The translations under genes and the position numbers were made by a program. DNA of 64,000 bases from Paenibacillus andongensis (GTDB taxonomy: Bacteria > Bacillota > Bacilli > Paenibacillales > NBRC-103111): the NCBI RefSeq assembly GCF_025369935.1, contig NZ_CP104467.1, positions 7,261,001-7,325,000 on the forward strand, read 5' to 3'. Within the stretch, counting starts at the first letter, position 1. Each line of letters opens with the position of its first letter. The notes beneath the pieces were generated by a model, which worked only from the letters and a program-made list of their open reading frames with translations, searched no databases and was not told the origin of the DNA. Positions 8,034 through 16,369 of the stretch are shown here, piece by piece.

Positions 8034-8354
8034 ATGGCATGGTTATATCTCGTCATTGCAGGTGTATTTGAGGTAGTATGGGCGATCTCATTGAAATTCT
8101 CTAATGGTTTTACACGTTTAGTTCCTTCCAGCGTAACGATCGCAGGGATGGTTGTAAGTTTCTATTTTCTAGCGATAGCCACGAAAACTCTTCCCATCGG
8201 CACGGCATACGCGGCTTGGACCGGAATTGGTGCTGTCGGTGCGATTATAGTCGGCACCCTTTTTCTCGATGAACCCATTAGTTTAACAAGGATTTTGTTC
8301 ATGATTCTGATCTTAGTCGGCGTTCTCGGCCTTAAATTCACATCTGGGCATTAG
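8034..8354 (+). CDS. gdx: SMR-family guanidinium exporter (Gdx/SugE type)
   Basis: Small four-helix antiporter that works as a dimer and exports guanidinium in exchange for protons. It has 106 aa, typical for the family. The essential membrane glutamate is Glu13 in the first helix (LVIAGVFEVVWAISLK). GTAYAAWTGIGAVGAI in helix 3 follows the Gdx signature rather than that of the multidrug EmrE group. RBS AAGAGGAG precedes the ATG. It is transcribed from the promoter at 7809 through the guanidine-I riboswitch, so both sequence and control point to guanidine. Confidence 0.93.
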   Translation: MAWLYLVIAGVFEVVWAISLKFSNGFTRLVPSSVTIAGMVVSFYFLAIATKTLPIGTAYAAWTGIGAVGAIIVGTLFLDEPISLTRILFMILILVGVLGLKFTSGH

Positions 8355-8416
8355 GGATTTTGAATAAATTGGTCCTTATCTATGCAGATTAATCGATACA
8401 AGGAGGGAGATTCAAC

Positions 8417-8656
8417 GTGTATACATCGGATGATATCAATCAAAAACTGAATCGTAATGACGAATTTCTCAGAGAGGGGTTAGAAGTTGACTCCGATGTT
8501 AATGAGGATCGCAACCGAGAACAGCAATTGGACGATTCATTTCAGTACTGGTACCGAAACGTCGGTTACTGGGTGCAGCAGAAGGAAAATATAACGCAGG
8601 TACCAAAAGAGAATGTCTTCGATGCCGCCGCTGAGATGGATGCTGAGCAAGAGTAA
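8417..8656 (+). CDS. Small acidic protein of unknown function
   Basis: 79 aa, GTG start with AAGGAGGGA 8 nt upstream. It is strongly acidic and polar (NEDRNREQQLDDSFQYWYRN, ending in EMDAEQE), with one aromatic patch YWYRNVGYWVQQ. There is no signal peptide or membrane segment. I do not recognise the family. It starts 62 nt after the exporter gene and could be read through from it. Confidence 0.65.
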   Translation: MYTSDDINQKLNRNDEFLREGLEVDSDVNEDRNREQQLDDSFQYWYRNVGYWVQQKENITQVPKENVFDAAAEMDAEQE

Positions 8657-8730
8657 AACGAGACTACGAAAGACGATAAGATCAATAAGTAATTCAAACG
8701 AGAGTTCCAATATTGCATCTAGGAGATAAT

Positions 8731-8759
8731 GTTGCACGAACTGCAACTTCAGGTTGCAG
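8731..8759. promoter_or_regulatory. Three-armed competing hairpin
   Basis: Successive arms GTTGCA (8731-8736), CTGCAAC (8741-8747) and GTTGCAG (8753-8759): the middle arm can pair with either neighbour. It lies 34 nt before the next gene. It could be an operator or an RNA switch, and the function is unknown. Confidence 0.3.
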
Positions 8760-8792
8760 AATAACCTTTCGGTATCATTGGAGGTATAAACG

Positions 8793-8978
8793 ATGTCTGA
8801 CAATACGAATAACGTTGACGTAAACAAAACGAGTATCTTTAAAAACGGGGTTCAATCCGCAACGAATTATGTACAGAATGCCATTGAAAACGTAACTGCA
8901 TCCACGCAAGACGCAACTCAAAACTTAGTGAATAACGTCATGAAAAAGCGACAAAATGAAAATCAAGAAAATAAATAA
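8793..8978 (+). CDS. Small Asn-rich protein of unknown function
   Basis: 61 aa, ATG start with TTGGAGG 9 nt upstream. Rich in Asn, Thr and Gln (NNVDVNKTSIFKNGVQSATN; TASTQDATQNLVNNV), probably one amphipathic helix, with a basic and acidic C-terminus. No family is recognised. It ends 8 nt before a strong terminator, which supports a real short gene. Confidence 0.6.
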   Translation: MSDNTNNVDVNKTSIFKNGVQSATNYVQNAIENVTASTQDATQNLVNNVMKKRQNENQENK

Positions 8979-8985
8979 TCATATG

Positions 8986-9033
8986 GAAAAAGCTTAGTCA
9001 GAATGCAGCCGCAGAGCTTTGACTAAGCTTTTC
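8986..9033. terminator. Bidirectional intrinsic terminator
   Basis: AAAAGCTTAGTC pairs with GACTAAGCTTTT. A run of T follows on each strand, serving the small gene on the left and the methyltransferase gene on the right. Confidence 0.85.
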
Positions 9034-9078
9034 TAATGTTTACCGCGACTCGGTCAAAAGATATTTTAACTATCCTGA

Positions 9079-9972
9079 TTAAGCAACAGTGTAGCTGACA
9101 TACCAGAAGCTGCTTCCCACAAAAATCCGCAAATGTTGAGATAATGGCTTAAAAATGTCGTTCAGTTCTTCATACGAGTAGTAGTTTTTAATAATTTCAT
9201 GCATGGATCCGTCAGCTAGCTCGCGTCTTTTGTAGGTGTCCTCACTATGTTCATTCGTTATCAGCTCTCCGCCTCTTCCGGGTACGTAAACATTATCGGC
9301 GATTATGACGCGAGCACCCGAGCCTAGACGTTGGTGAAAACTCTGCAGAAATGACTCGATCCGATTCTTCGGAATATGTGAAAACCAGAAGTTGGCAAGA
9401 CCAAAGTCGAATGTCCCTGCCACTTCGGAGAGCTGGTACGCATCCCCCAGAACAAATGCTGCATTGGAAGCTGGCCAAGGCTTCGACTTAGCAATTTGCA
9501 GCACTTCAGGACGAATATCAACACCTACGATATGCTTTGCAGTTTTCGCAGCAATTTCGGTCCAATACCCAGTACCGCAGGCTACCTCTAGAACGTTACG
9601 GCCTTCCACCTGCTTCTTAATCATTTCAGCCAAAAGTGTAAGCTCTTGTTGGAACTCAGCGTCCTCCCGATGGTAAATCCGTTCATACTCTTCCGCTCGG
9701 GCGCCGTAGTATTCTTGCATTTTCACTTTTTCCTCGTTGAAAAGCTGATGCTTATCCTTCACTTCGTGGAGAATCCGTTGCCTGGCTGCCAATAAGTCAG
9801 CGAAAATAGCGCCGCCCTGTGCGGAATAGTTGGCTAGCAAGCCATGCGTCGCCATCACAATGAGCTGTGTCATGGACAAACCCGTTTCGTCAGCCATTTG
9901 CTCCAGATCCGACTTTACTTTCTCCGGCAAGTAGACAGAGAGTCTTTTGGTTTTGTCATTTTTGTCATCCAT
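9079..9972 (-). CDS. SAM methyltransferase with N-terminal ribbon-helix-helix domain
   Basis: 297 aa. Residues about 9-45 (KRLSVYLPEKVKSDLEQMAD, then ETGLSMTQLIVMA) have the form of a ribbon-helix-helix DNA-binding unit. A helical linker (about 50-90) leads to a class I methyltransferase with motif I VLEVACGTGYW near 127-137, motif II VGVDIRPEVL and motif IV ANFWFSHIP. The substrate is not evident. The start at 9972 (MDDKND) is preferred because GAGGTGG lies 9 nt before it; an ATG at 9990 overlaps that site. This is an unusual architecture: either a self-regulated methyltransferase or an antitoxin-like RHH fused to an enzyme. It is the only gene in its unit. Confidence 0.8.
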   Translation of the reverse strand: MDDKNDKTKRLSVYLPEKVKSDLEQMADETGLSMTQLIVMATHGLLANYSAQGGAIFADLLAARQRILHEVKDKHQLFNEEKVKMQEYYGARAEEYERIYHREDAEFQQELTLLAEMIKKQVEGRNVLEVACGTGYWTEIAAKTAKHIVGVDIRPEVLQIAKSKPWPASNAAFVLGDAYQLSEVAGTFDFGLANFWFSHIPKNRIESFLQSFHQRLGSGARVIIADNVYVPGRGGELITNEHSEDTYKRRELADGSMHEIIKNYYSYEELNDIFKPLSQHLRIFVGSSFWYVSYTVA

Positions 9973-10171
9973 GTTAGGTATCCACCTCATGTTTTTTTAT
10001 TATTTTAACACATATTATGTGTCATAGTAACATTTAATTTACGTTTTTATTCCAAAATTGAAAATTTGGGACTATTTCTCTAGAACTCTATCAGCTTTCA
10101 CCCTCGCAAATCTCACTATCAAACATAGAATATTATGCAAGTATATTCATATTTTGATAGGAGATGGTGAG

Positions 10172-10747
10172 ATGATTAAGAAGCAACGTATCGCAGGTAA
10201 ACCAACTAAGATTGTCAGACTCCCCAGATGTGCAGGGATGCCGAGAGCGAAAGCCATGCTGATGTACCACGCTCAACTGAAGAAACACAATAGACTAGGT
10301 GCAGGCCGCTTTCTGAGCCAGCGTATCATCTCGATCGGTACCGATAACTCTTGGTTCAACGCCCAGATTATCCCCCGTAATCCAGTATGGGTACCGGTTA
10401 CTAACGCCAACTATGTGTGGTTTTCCGGCAATCTGAGTGCTGAGAATGCCGTCATTTCGACGCGATTCTCCCTCTCGCAGCGGAGATCCATTCTCGCCGC
10501 ATCCCTCTTCTTGTCGGTCGACAATTATGCCGTTGTCATCATCAACGGTGTGCCGGTGGTCTATGATGCACCACAGAACACCCCTTCGTTCTATAACACA
10601 GGTCGTACTTTCAACATACGCCGGTTTTTGAGACAGGGCCGTAATGACATCGTCATCATCGCTTTTAACTTTGGCGGACCTCGTAGTGATGCCAATCCCG
10701 CAGGCGTAGCAGCTAGATTGGACATTCAACTCAGCTCATTACGATAA
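10172..10747 (+). CDS. Hypothetical protein with predicted beta-sandwich domain
   Basis: 191 aa, starting at ATG 10172 after AGGAGATGG. The N-terminal 45 residues are very basic (MIKKQRIAGKPTKIVRLPRC). The rest alternates short hydrophobic strands: NYVWFSGNL, RFSLSQRRSILAASLFLSVD, YAVVIINGVPVVYD and NDIVIIAFNFGG. The pattern of a strand, VDNYAVVIINGVPV and then an F-N-I...L-R-Q-G-R-N motif resembles galactose-binding-like jelly rolls appended to bacterial enzymes. That is an inference from shape only. There is no signal peptide. A role at the spore surface is possible but unsupported. Confidence 0.6.
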   Translation: MIKKQRIAGKPTKIVRLPRCAGMPRAKAMLMYHAQLKKHNRLGAGRFLSQRIISIGTDNSWFNAQIIPRNPVWVPVTNANYVWFSGNLSAENAVISTRFSLSQRRSILAASLFLSVDNYAVVIINGVPVVYDAPQNTPSFYNTGRTFNIRRFLRQGRNDIVIIAFNFGGPRSDANPAGVAARLDIQLSSLR

Positions 10748-10754
10748 TTCACAT

Positions 10755-10801
10755 AGAAAAAGGTCGGACCCATCCTTAAGATGGAACCCCGACCTTTTTC
10801 T
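10755..10801. terminator. Bidirectional intrinsic terminator
   Basis: AGAAAAAGGTCGG pairs with CCGACCTTTTTCT between convergent genes, with an inner CCATC-GATGG hairpin. Confidence 0.9.
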
Positions 10802-10804
10802 AAT

Positions 10805-11761
10805 TCACATGAATTGACGCTCACTGCCGTAACGGCGTTTGAGCTGATTCAAGAAAAACTGCAGCGCCAGAAAGAGTCCTGCGAAGCTGGTACCTGCACT
10901 CAGAATAATCCATGGATGCAGTCGAATGTATCTGGAGCCATAGGCGATTAGCGATAACCATTCCCCCGATGTTGTGATGGTAATGGAATAGCCAGCATCG
11001 CTATCACCAATGGTCTCAATCCCGCCAAGCACAATATTAAATACCGCCAACTGCCCTAACAAGAAGAGCACTTGCATGAACTCGCTAAGGAAGATGAACA
11101 ACATCTCATTTCTCATACAGGGAACCAAATGTCGCATCGTTCGATGGAAGAAAGAACCGCCCATCAAACGAGAGGCTTCAATAAATAATCGTTCATTATA
11201 ATAACGTGTCCGATCTGCCACTTGATGGGCTAATGGGAATATCCCAATGATTGTAACTAGGCTAACAAAAGTAATCGCGAACAGCAGCTGGTAATGCGGG
11301 TCTGCCTTCAGCCCCTGATCAAGCCGCAGCCCAAAGTACATGCCCGCTAAAGGCGGGAACAAGAATACAAAGGCAGGCATTGAGGAAACGACCCACTGCA
11401 TAGAGCGAAGAATGCCCCATCCTTTGCCCGTGGTCCCGCTCCACAATCCCCATGGGAGGGCAAAAACAAAGCGAAACAAAGTTAACGCCAGCGCCGTGCC
11501 CAGTGTATATTTCAACCCGTTCAGCAATAAACTCAGCACATCAAAGCCTCTATGATCGGTGCCCAGCAGGAAGGTGCTGTTCGGCGCATATGGCGGGATG
11601 CTGTATCTCGTTTTACCGTCTTCTTGATATTGGATCATATTAATCTTATCATCCGGTGTAATCCCATGGGGCATCAGCCAGTTGCCGAATATCATCACAA
11701 GCAGGATGAGCACGATGAGTACAATCGAACAGTAGTAAGCAGTTGATGAGCGTTTCATCAT
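10805..11761 (-). CDS. Dpp/Opp-type ABC permease (DppC-like)
   Basis: 318-aa inner-membrane subunit of the binding-protein-dependent transport family. FLLGTDHRGFDVLSLLLNGL matches the conserved LGTDxxGRDVLSRL block that follows helix 1 in DppC/OppC, here degenerate with Phe for Arg. About six membrane segments are seen. Its first codons overlap the last 4 bp of the upstream DppB-like gene, so the two are translationally coupled. No ATPase or substrate-binding protein gene lies nearby, so the partners must be elsewhere or this pair does something else. Confidence 0.8.
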   Translation of the reverse strand: MMKRSSTAYYCSIVLIVLILLVMIFGNWLMPHGITPDDKINMIQYQEDGKTRYSIPPYAPNSTFLLGTDHRGFDVLSLLLNGLKYTLGTALALTLFRFVFALPWGLWSGTTGKGWGILRSMQWVVSSMPAFVFLFPPLAGMYFGLRLDQGLKADPHYQLLFAITFVSLVTIIGIFPLAHQVADRTRYYNERLFIEASRLMGGSFFHRTMRHLVPCMRNEMLFIFLSEFMQVLFLLGQLAVFNIVLGGIETIGDSDAGYSITITTSGEWLSLIAYGSRYIRLHPWIILSAGTSFAGLFLALQFFLNQLKRRYGSERQFM

Positions 11762-12834
11762 CGTCCAACCGCCTCCCCTGTCCGAACGATAAACTTCTTA
11801 CGCAGCAATGCGTAGAACATATGAAAAGCCATCGCCACTAGCGCAAGTGTCATACAGATAGCCGACATGGAGGAGACACTCTGTAAAGCTGGGGAGACGA
11901 TAAAGCCTCCCAAACCGGAGATTCCGCAGATAGCTTCCGCAACAGCCATACTGGCAAGTGCTAATGTGGTCGCTTTGGGCAAGATCGCCAGCAAATCAGC
12001 CATGACATTTCGCATTACGTGAGAGACGAGCACCTCTCTACGGGTTAACCCTTTGGCTAGTGCGGTAACGACATATTCCTGTCCGAGCTCACGCGCGATC
12101 GCGATGCGGATGGTGCTGTAAATGGTGACCGAGGGAATCAACGCGATCGTGAGAAACGGGATGAGGAACGGCGTCTTATCGCCGACTTGAACAATAAGCA
12201 GCACAAAGTGCCCCACATACTTCGTCGCATAGACCGCCCCCAATTGGATGAGAACAATTAAGAAAAAATCAGGCATGCCAACAAGAAAGGCATGCGTACC
12301 ATCCATCAAGGCGCCTAATCGGCGGAACATGGATGCTGTCATCGCAAATAGCACACTAATCGCAATCGCGAGCAGTAAACCAGGAATGAAATAAGTGCAT
12401 GTGCGAAGAAGCATGTTGGGGAGCTCCCCCAGAACAGCAACCTCTTTCCTATTGAAAGGATTGCGGAATTTGCCAAAATCACCATGCGCGAAACCTTTGA
12501 TTTGCTCTTTAATCGAAAAGCCGTAATAACGCCAAGAAATAATGGGATGCTCCAGTGGAACAGCGGTCGCACGAAATATGCCTTTAATCGACGTTGTCTT
12601 TCCGATATAGTCCCACGATTTGCCATAAGGAACAGACAATAAGCCTGCTTTTTCATTTAGAACTTGACTGCCAGGCAGCTGCTCACTTATTTTCTGGATG
12701 CTCGTATCTGGACCTATTGCGATACTGATCTGATCCGGCTTCGTAGATAAGAAGGCATTACGGATATTGCTCAGAAAGAAGATGCACATGAGTGTAAATA
12801 ACCCAAGCAACAGCCACCGAAATATCGACTTCAA
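11758..12834 (-). CDS. Dpp/Opp-type ABC permease (DppB-like)
   Basis: 358 aa. After one N-terminal membrane helix comes a long extracytoplasmic segment of about 100 residues (with SIAIGPDTSIQKISEQLPG). Five further helices and the transporter EAA-like loop follow: ELGQEYVVTALAKGLTRREV then LVSHVMRN. EAICGISGLGGFI corresponds to the conserved xExxFxxPGxG motif near the C-terminus of DppB. It is the first gene of the two-gene permease unit. The degenerate motifs and absent partners set the pair apart from ordinary peptide importers. Confidence 0.78.
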   Translation of the reverse strand: MKSIFRWLLLGLFTLMCIFFLSNIRNAFLSTKPDQISIAIGPDTSIQKISEQLPGSQVLNEKAGLLSVPYGKSWDYIGKTTSIKGIFRATAVPLEHPIISWRYYGFSIKEQIKGFAHGDFGKFRNPFNRKEVAVLGELPNMLLRTCTYFIPGLLLAIAISVLFAMTASMFRRLGALMDGTHAFLVGMPDFFLIVLIQLGAVYATKYVGHFVLLIVQVGDKTPFLIPFLTIALIPSVTIYSTIRIAIARELGQEYVVTALAKGLTRREVLVSHVMRNVMADLLAILPKATTLALASMAVAEAICGISGLGGFIVSPALQSVSSMSAICMTLALVAMAFHMFYALLRKKFIVRTGEAVGR

Positions 12835-12978
12835 CTATCGTCACCTCGTTCTATTATTCACCGCTGGTAGATAACTATTTTCATAGTTTATCACGATTCA
12901 TTTGGAAGTTCTATCCTATCTTTGGGAATAAAAAGAGGTTATGGCGATCTAGCCTAAGCTAACTTGCCACAACCCTGT

Positions 12979-14694
12979 TTAAGAGCTGAACTGCGCATGG
13001 TGCAGGCGGCTATACACACCGCCTACTGCGATAAGTTCCTCATGTCCGCCCTGCTCGGTAATGCCTTGCTCCGTCACGACGACGATACGATCGGCATTCT
13101 TGATTGTCGCCAGACGGTGGGCAATGACTAACGTCGTGCGGCCACGCGACAGCTCGGTTAGCGACTGCTGAATCGCCGCCTCTGTCTCCGTGTCGAGCGC
13201 CGACGTCGCCTCATCGAGGATGAGAATCGGCGGATTCTTCAAGAACATCCGCGCGATCGCGAGGCGCTGCTTCTGGCCGCCCGAGAGCTTGACGCCGCGC
13301 TCACCTACAACCGTATCCAGCCCCTTCGGCTGCGTCTGGATATAACCCGCCAGCTGCGCGCGCCGTGCAGCTTCCCAGATCTCCTCATCCGTCGCGCCAA
13401 GCTTGCCGTACGCGATGTTCTCCCGCAACGTGCCGGAGAACAGGAACACATCCTGCTGCACGATGCCGATCTGACGGCGCAGCGACTCCAGCTGGATGCC
13501 GCGAATATCGCAGCCATCAATGGCAATGCTGCCCGCGCTCACATCGTAGAATCGGGGCAGCAAGCTGCAGATCGTGGTCTTCCCTGCGCCTGATGGACCC
13601 ACGAAAGCAACGGTTTCCCCAGCTCGAATCGATAAGCTGATATCATTCAGTACCCGAGCTTCATCCCCATAGCCGAATGACACTGAGTCGAACGTAATTT
13701 GACCATCGAGATGACTAACTTTCACGGCATTCGGCAGATCAGCTACCTCAGGCTCCGTATCGATCACTTCGACATATCGTTTAAACCCGGCAATTCCCTT
13801 GGGATAGCTTTCAATGACATTATTAATTTTCTGAATGGGACCCAGAAAAACATTCGTTAAGAGAACGAACGCAATAAATTCTCCATAGCTAATCTGCTTG
13901 TCAATCACGAACCAAGTGCCGCAAATAAGGACGAATACCGTCACGAGACGCATCAAAAAGTAACTCAGCGAGACATTCCACGCCATAATTTTATAGGAAA
14001 GCAGCTTCGTCAACCGGAACCGTCCATTGTTATCCTCAAACAGCTTCTTCTCATAGGACTCATTGGCGAAAGCTTGAACAACACGAATCCCACCGATATT
14101 GTCTTCGACTCTTGCGTTAATATCGGCAAGGTCCCCCATCATTCGACGGAACGTCTTCGTCATTTTTTGATTAAAATAAACCGCGATCCATAGCAAGAAT
14201 GGGACGATTACGAAGGTTAAGAGCGCTAACTTCATATTAATATGAAGCATGAGCAGGAGTGCACCGATCAGCGTCATTACCGCAATGAACAAGTCCTCTG
14301 GACCGTGATGCGCAACCTCACCAATCTCTAGTAGGTCGTTTGCCATACGCGACATCAATTGACCTGTTTTGTTATTGTCATAGAACCGAAATGAGAGCTT
14401 CTGCAGATGATCGAACATCTTTTTCCGCATATCCGTCTCGATATTAATCCCTAGCTTATGCCCCCAATACGTGACAATGAAATTTAGCACTGTGTTGAGT
14501 CCGTAGACAGCAAGCAAACCCGCGCAAGCCCAAAGAATCCAAATCCAATTCCCGTCAGGAAGCAATTTATCGACGACCTGATTAACAGCAAGCGGGAAAC
14601 CCAGTTCTAGAAGCCCAGCCACGACCGCACAGGTAAAATCCAAAATAAATAAGTGCTTATAGGGCCGATAATACGAAAAAAAGCGTTTTAACAC
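12979..14694 (-). CDS. ABC exporter half-transporter (MsbA/LmrA-like)
   Basis: 571-aa fusion of a six-helix membrane domain and an ATPase, which should work as a homodimer exporting lipids or drugs. The ATPase shows Walker A FVGPSGAGKTT, signature LSGGQKQRLAIAR, Walker B ILILDEATSALD and switch His in VIAHRLATI. The GTG start at 14694 gives MLKRFFSYYRPYKHLF, the usual beginning of this family, with GGTGGGG just upstream. The frame remains open to 14799, but that extension is not expected to be translated. The ATPase half (about 13050-13560) is clearly more GC-rich than the membrane half. Confidence 0.85.
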   Translation of the reverse strand: MLKRFFSYYRPYKHLFILDFTCAVVAGLLELGFPLAVNQVVDKLLPDGNWIWILWACAGLLAVYGLNTVLNFIVTYWGHKLGINIETDMRKKMFDHLQKLSFRFYDNNKTGQLMSRMANDLLEIGEVAHHGPEDLFIAVMTLIGALLLMLHINMKLALLTFVIVPFLLWIAVYFNQKMTKTFRRMMGDLADINARVEDNIGGIRVVQAFANESYEKKLFEDNNGRFRLTKLLSYKIMAWNVSLSYFLMRLVTVFVLICGTWFVIDKQISYGEFIAFVLLTNVFLGPIQKINNVIESYPKGIAGFKRYVEVIDTEPEVADLPNAVKVSHLDGQITFDSVSFGYGDEARVLNDISLSIRAGETVAFVGPSGAGKTTICSLLPRFYDVSAGSIAIDGCDIRGIQLESLRRQIGIVQQDVFLFSGTLRENIAYGKLGATDEEIWEAARRAQLAGYIQTQPKGLDTVVGERGVKLSGGQKQRLAIARMFLKNPPILILDEATSALDTETEAAIQQSLTELSRGRTTLVIAHRLATIKNADRIVVVTEQGITEQGGHEELIAVGGVYSRLHHAQFSS

Positions 14695-14844
14695 GTGTAT
14701 CCCCACCTTCCTCCGCCTATTATACCTGATAGGATCTGCCAGCTGAAAGTCTCCTAGAAAATAGGCGATTGTCGGAGGACAGCTGTCCACTATTTTCATA
14801 TATATAGGAGAACGGCATCCTGTGTGTATGGGAGGAATGGACTT

Positions 14845-15633
14845 ATGCTCAGCAACTCATTAGATACACGGACGGCAATCTTTCTTGCGGCTATGTGCAG
14901 TCAAAGTTATATCCAACTTGAAAATGGTCCCGAAAGCGTTATTATGCCTCGTAATTACCGGATGGTTTCTTCCTTCAAAGCCACTTCCGTTCTGAGTGAA
15001 AAAGAGTTTTTCGGCTTTATTGCCGAATCCGATAGTCAAATTGTCATTGTATTCCGAGGCACGCATACGACATCCGATTGGATCTCTGATGCCATTGCCA
15101 GGCAAATCCAGTTTCCTTATTCCAAAGAGCAATGCCTCGTACACGAAGGATTTCTCGACATCTACCATTCAGCCCGCAAATCGATTGTAACCGCGCTAAA
15201 CAAACTTTCCACCGAGAAAACGCTGTACATTACAGGGCACAGTCTCGGAGGAGCTCTTGCTGCTTTATGCGCCGCCGATATTTCCACAAACACGAAATTT
15301 AAAAATCCATCCGTGTATACTTATGCTTCACCGCGCGTTGGAAATCAGGCATTCGCTATTCTTTTCAACCGCAAGACCGGGCCTCACTATAGGATCTATA
15401 ATACCAACGACTTCGTCCCTTTGCTTCCTCCCTTCATCTATCGATCTCCTCGAACGGATCAGGTTTACCACTATATGCATGTGAAAAAGGGGGTTGAATT
15501 AACGTATCAAGGGGGCTCCCTCTCCGCTAATCACGCGATTAGCAACTATTTTGCTGAACTTGCCAAGCTGGATCCCCGCTTCACGCAGCAGTTATGCGCC
15601 AAGACTCCGGGATTTTGTCCGAGCCAAGGATAA
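14845..15633 (+). CDS. Class 3 lipase family protein
   Basis: 262-aa alpha/beta hydrolase of the fungal-lipase-like (Lipase_3) family. The nucleophile is Ser133 in TGHSLGGALAAL. Likely partners are Asp189 (NTNDFVPLLPP) and His230 (SANHAISNYF). The oxyanion region VIVFRGTHTTSDWISD precedes these, as usual. No signal peptide is seen, so it may act inside the cell or at the membrane on acylglycerols. The ATG at 14845 follows GGGAGG by 9 nt and is preferred to the GTG at 14824. The stop codon TAA lies within the second copy of the 67-bp dispersed element. Confidence 0.85.
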   Translation: MLSNSLDTRTAIFLAAMCSQSYIQLENGPESVIMPRNYRMVSSFKATSVLSEKEFFGFIAESDSQIVIVFRGTHTTSDWISDAIARQIQFPYSKEQCLVHEGFLDIYHSARKSIVTALNKLSTEKTLYITGHSLGGALAALCAADISTNTKFKNPSVYTYASPRVGNQAFAILFNRKTGPHYRIYNTNDFVPLLPPFIYRSPRTDQVYHYMHVKKGVELTYQGGSLSANHAISNYFAELAKLDPRFTQQLCAKTPGFCPSQG

Positions 15634-15690
15634 ACGACTCCGTCGTCCTTCAGGACGAGCGCGTTTGTCAAGGTAGACGCGAAGCAAAAG
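15624..15690. repeat. 67-bp dispersed element, copy 2
   Basis: Aligns without gaps to 524-590: CCAAGGATAA, hairpin CGTCCT-TC-AGGACG (15644-15657), GCGTTTGTCAAGG and GACGCGAAG. It overlaps the last three codons of the lipase gene and supplies its stop. Just beyond, AAAGTATAA-aac-TTATACTTT (from about 15688) forms a further hairpin. Confidence 0.6.
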
Positions 15691-15717
15691 TATAAAACTT
15701 ATACTTTCTTATCTACT

Positions 15718-15774
15718 AAAAAAGATTGCCAACCACCTGACTATAGTGGCCGGGTAGGAGGCAATCTTTATTTT
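15718..15774 (+). terminator. Terminator-like hairpin after the lipase gene
   Basis: AAAGATTGCC (15721-15730) pairs with GGCAATCTTT (15760-15769), followed by ATTTTGTTT. The 29-nt loop holds an inner CCAC/GTGG pair. Confidence 0.65.
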
Positions 15775-15898
15775 GTTTACTTTCAGCTCTCCCCCTGAGA
15801 GGAAGGTTTAAACAACTTAATAAAGGCAAAAATAGAAGTCGATACTTATTTGCATCTTTTTAAGCTATTCGATTATTTTATTGCAAAGGAGCCTTGCC

Positions 15899-16369
15899 TT
15901 GATTCTAGTCATTTGCCTGATTTCTGTTTGGTTTAGTCTCCATTTATTTGCCTTCCTGCCCAATAAGTTGTCTGTCGTTACGAACGTGCTTCTGTACATG
16001 CTCTTAGCTATCGTAGACATTAACAAATTAACGATCTTAAGTGACACTCTAGGGGTTTTCCATCTTAGCAAAAAGGTACCTGAATTCCTTTCGGTTATTT
16101 TACATAGGGACTTCACCTTTTCAATAACACTTCTCACATTTGCTAATGTCTACCTGACCACATTGAAACGCAGTACAAAAATAGGCATTTCTCTATATAC
16201 ATTTTCTTTTATCTTGTGTACAAGTCAATTCTTAAGATTAGGTGGTGCGATAACCTATGAGAAATGGAACATTTTCTATGAGTGCCTATTAATCATTTCA
16301 CTAATGATTTTAACTTATTGTTTTGGCCGCTTATTCATTCATCTAGAGCAAAGGGAGAGGTCTCTATGA
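15899..16369 (+). CDS. Small integral membrane protein, first of a pair
   Basis: 156 aa, TTG start at 15899 with AAAGGAG 6 nt upstream (the frame is open a little further). About four or five hydrophobic helices are seen (ILVICLISVWFSLHLFAFLP at the start; IGISLYTFSFILCTSQFL; ECLLIISLMILTYCFG) with one conserved-looking loop YEKWNIFYE. It lacks a recognisable motif. The stop overlaps the ATG of the next membrane protein gene (ATGA), so the two are coupled and probably work together. A similar gene pair of unknown function occurs in other Bacilli as far as I recall. Confidence 0.65.
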   Translation: MILVICLISVWFSLHLFAFLPNKLSVVTNVLLYMLLAIVDINKLTILSDTLGVFHLSKKVPEFLSVILHRDFTFSITLLTFANVYLTTLKRSTKIGISLYTFSFILCTSQFLRLGGAITYEKWNIFYECLLIISLMILTYCFGRLFIHLEQRERSL

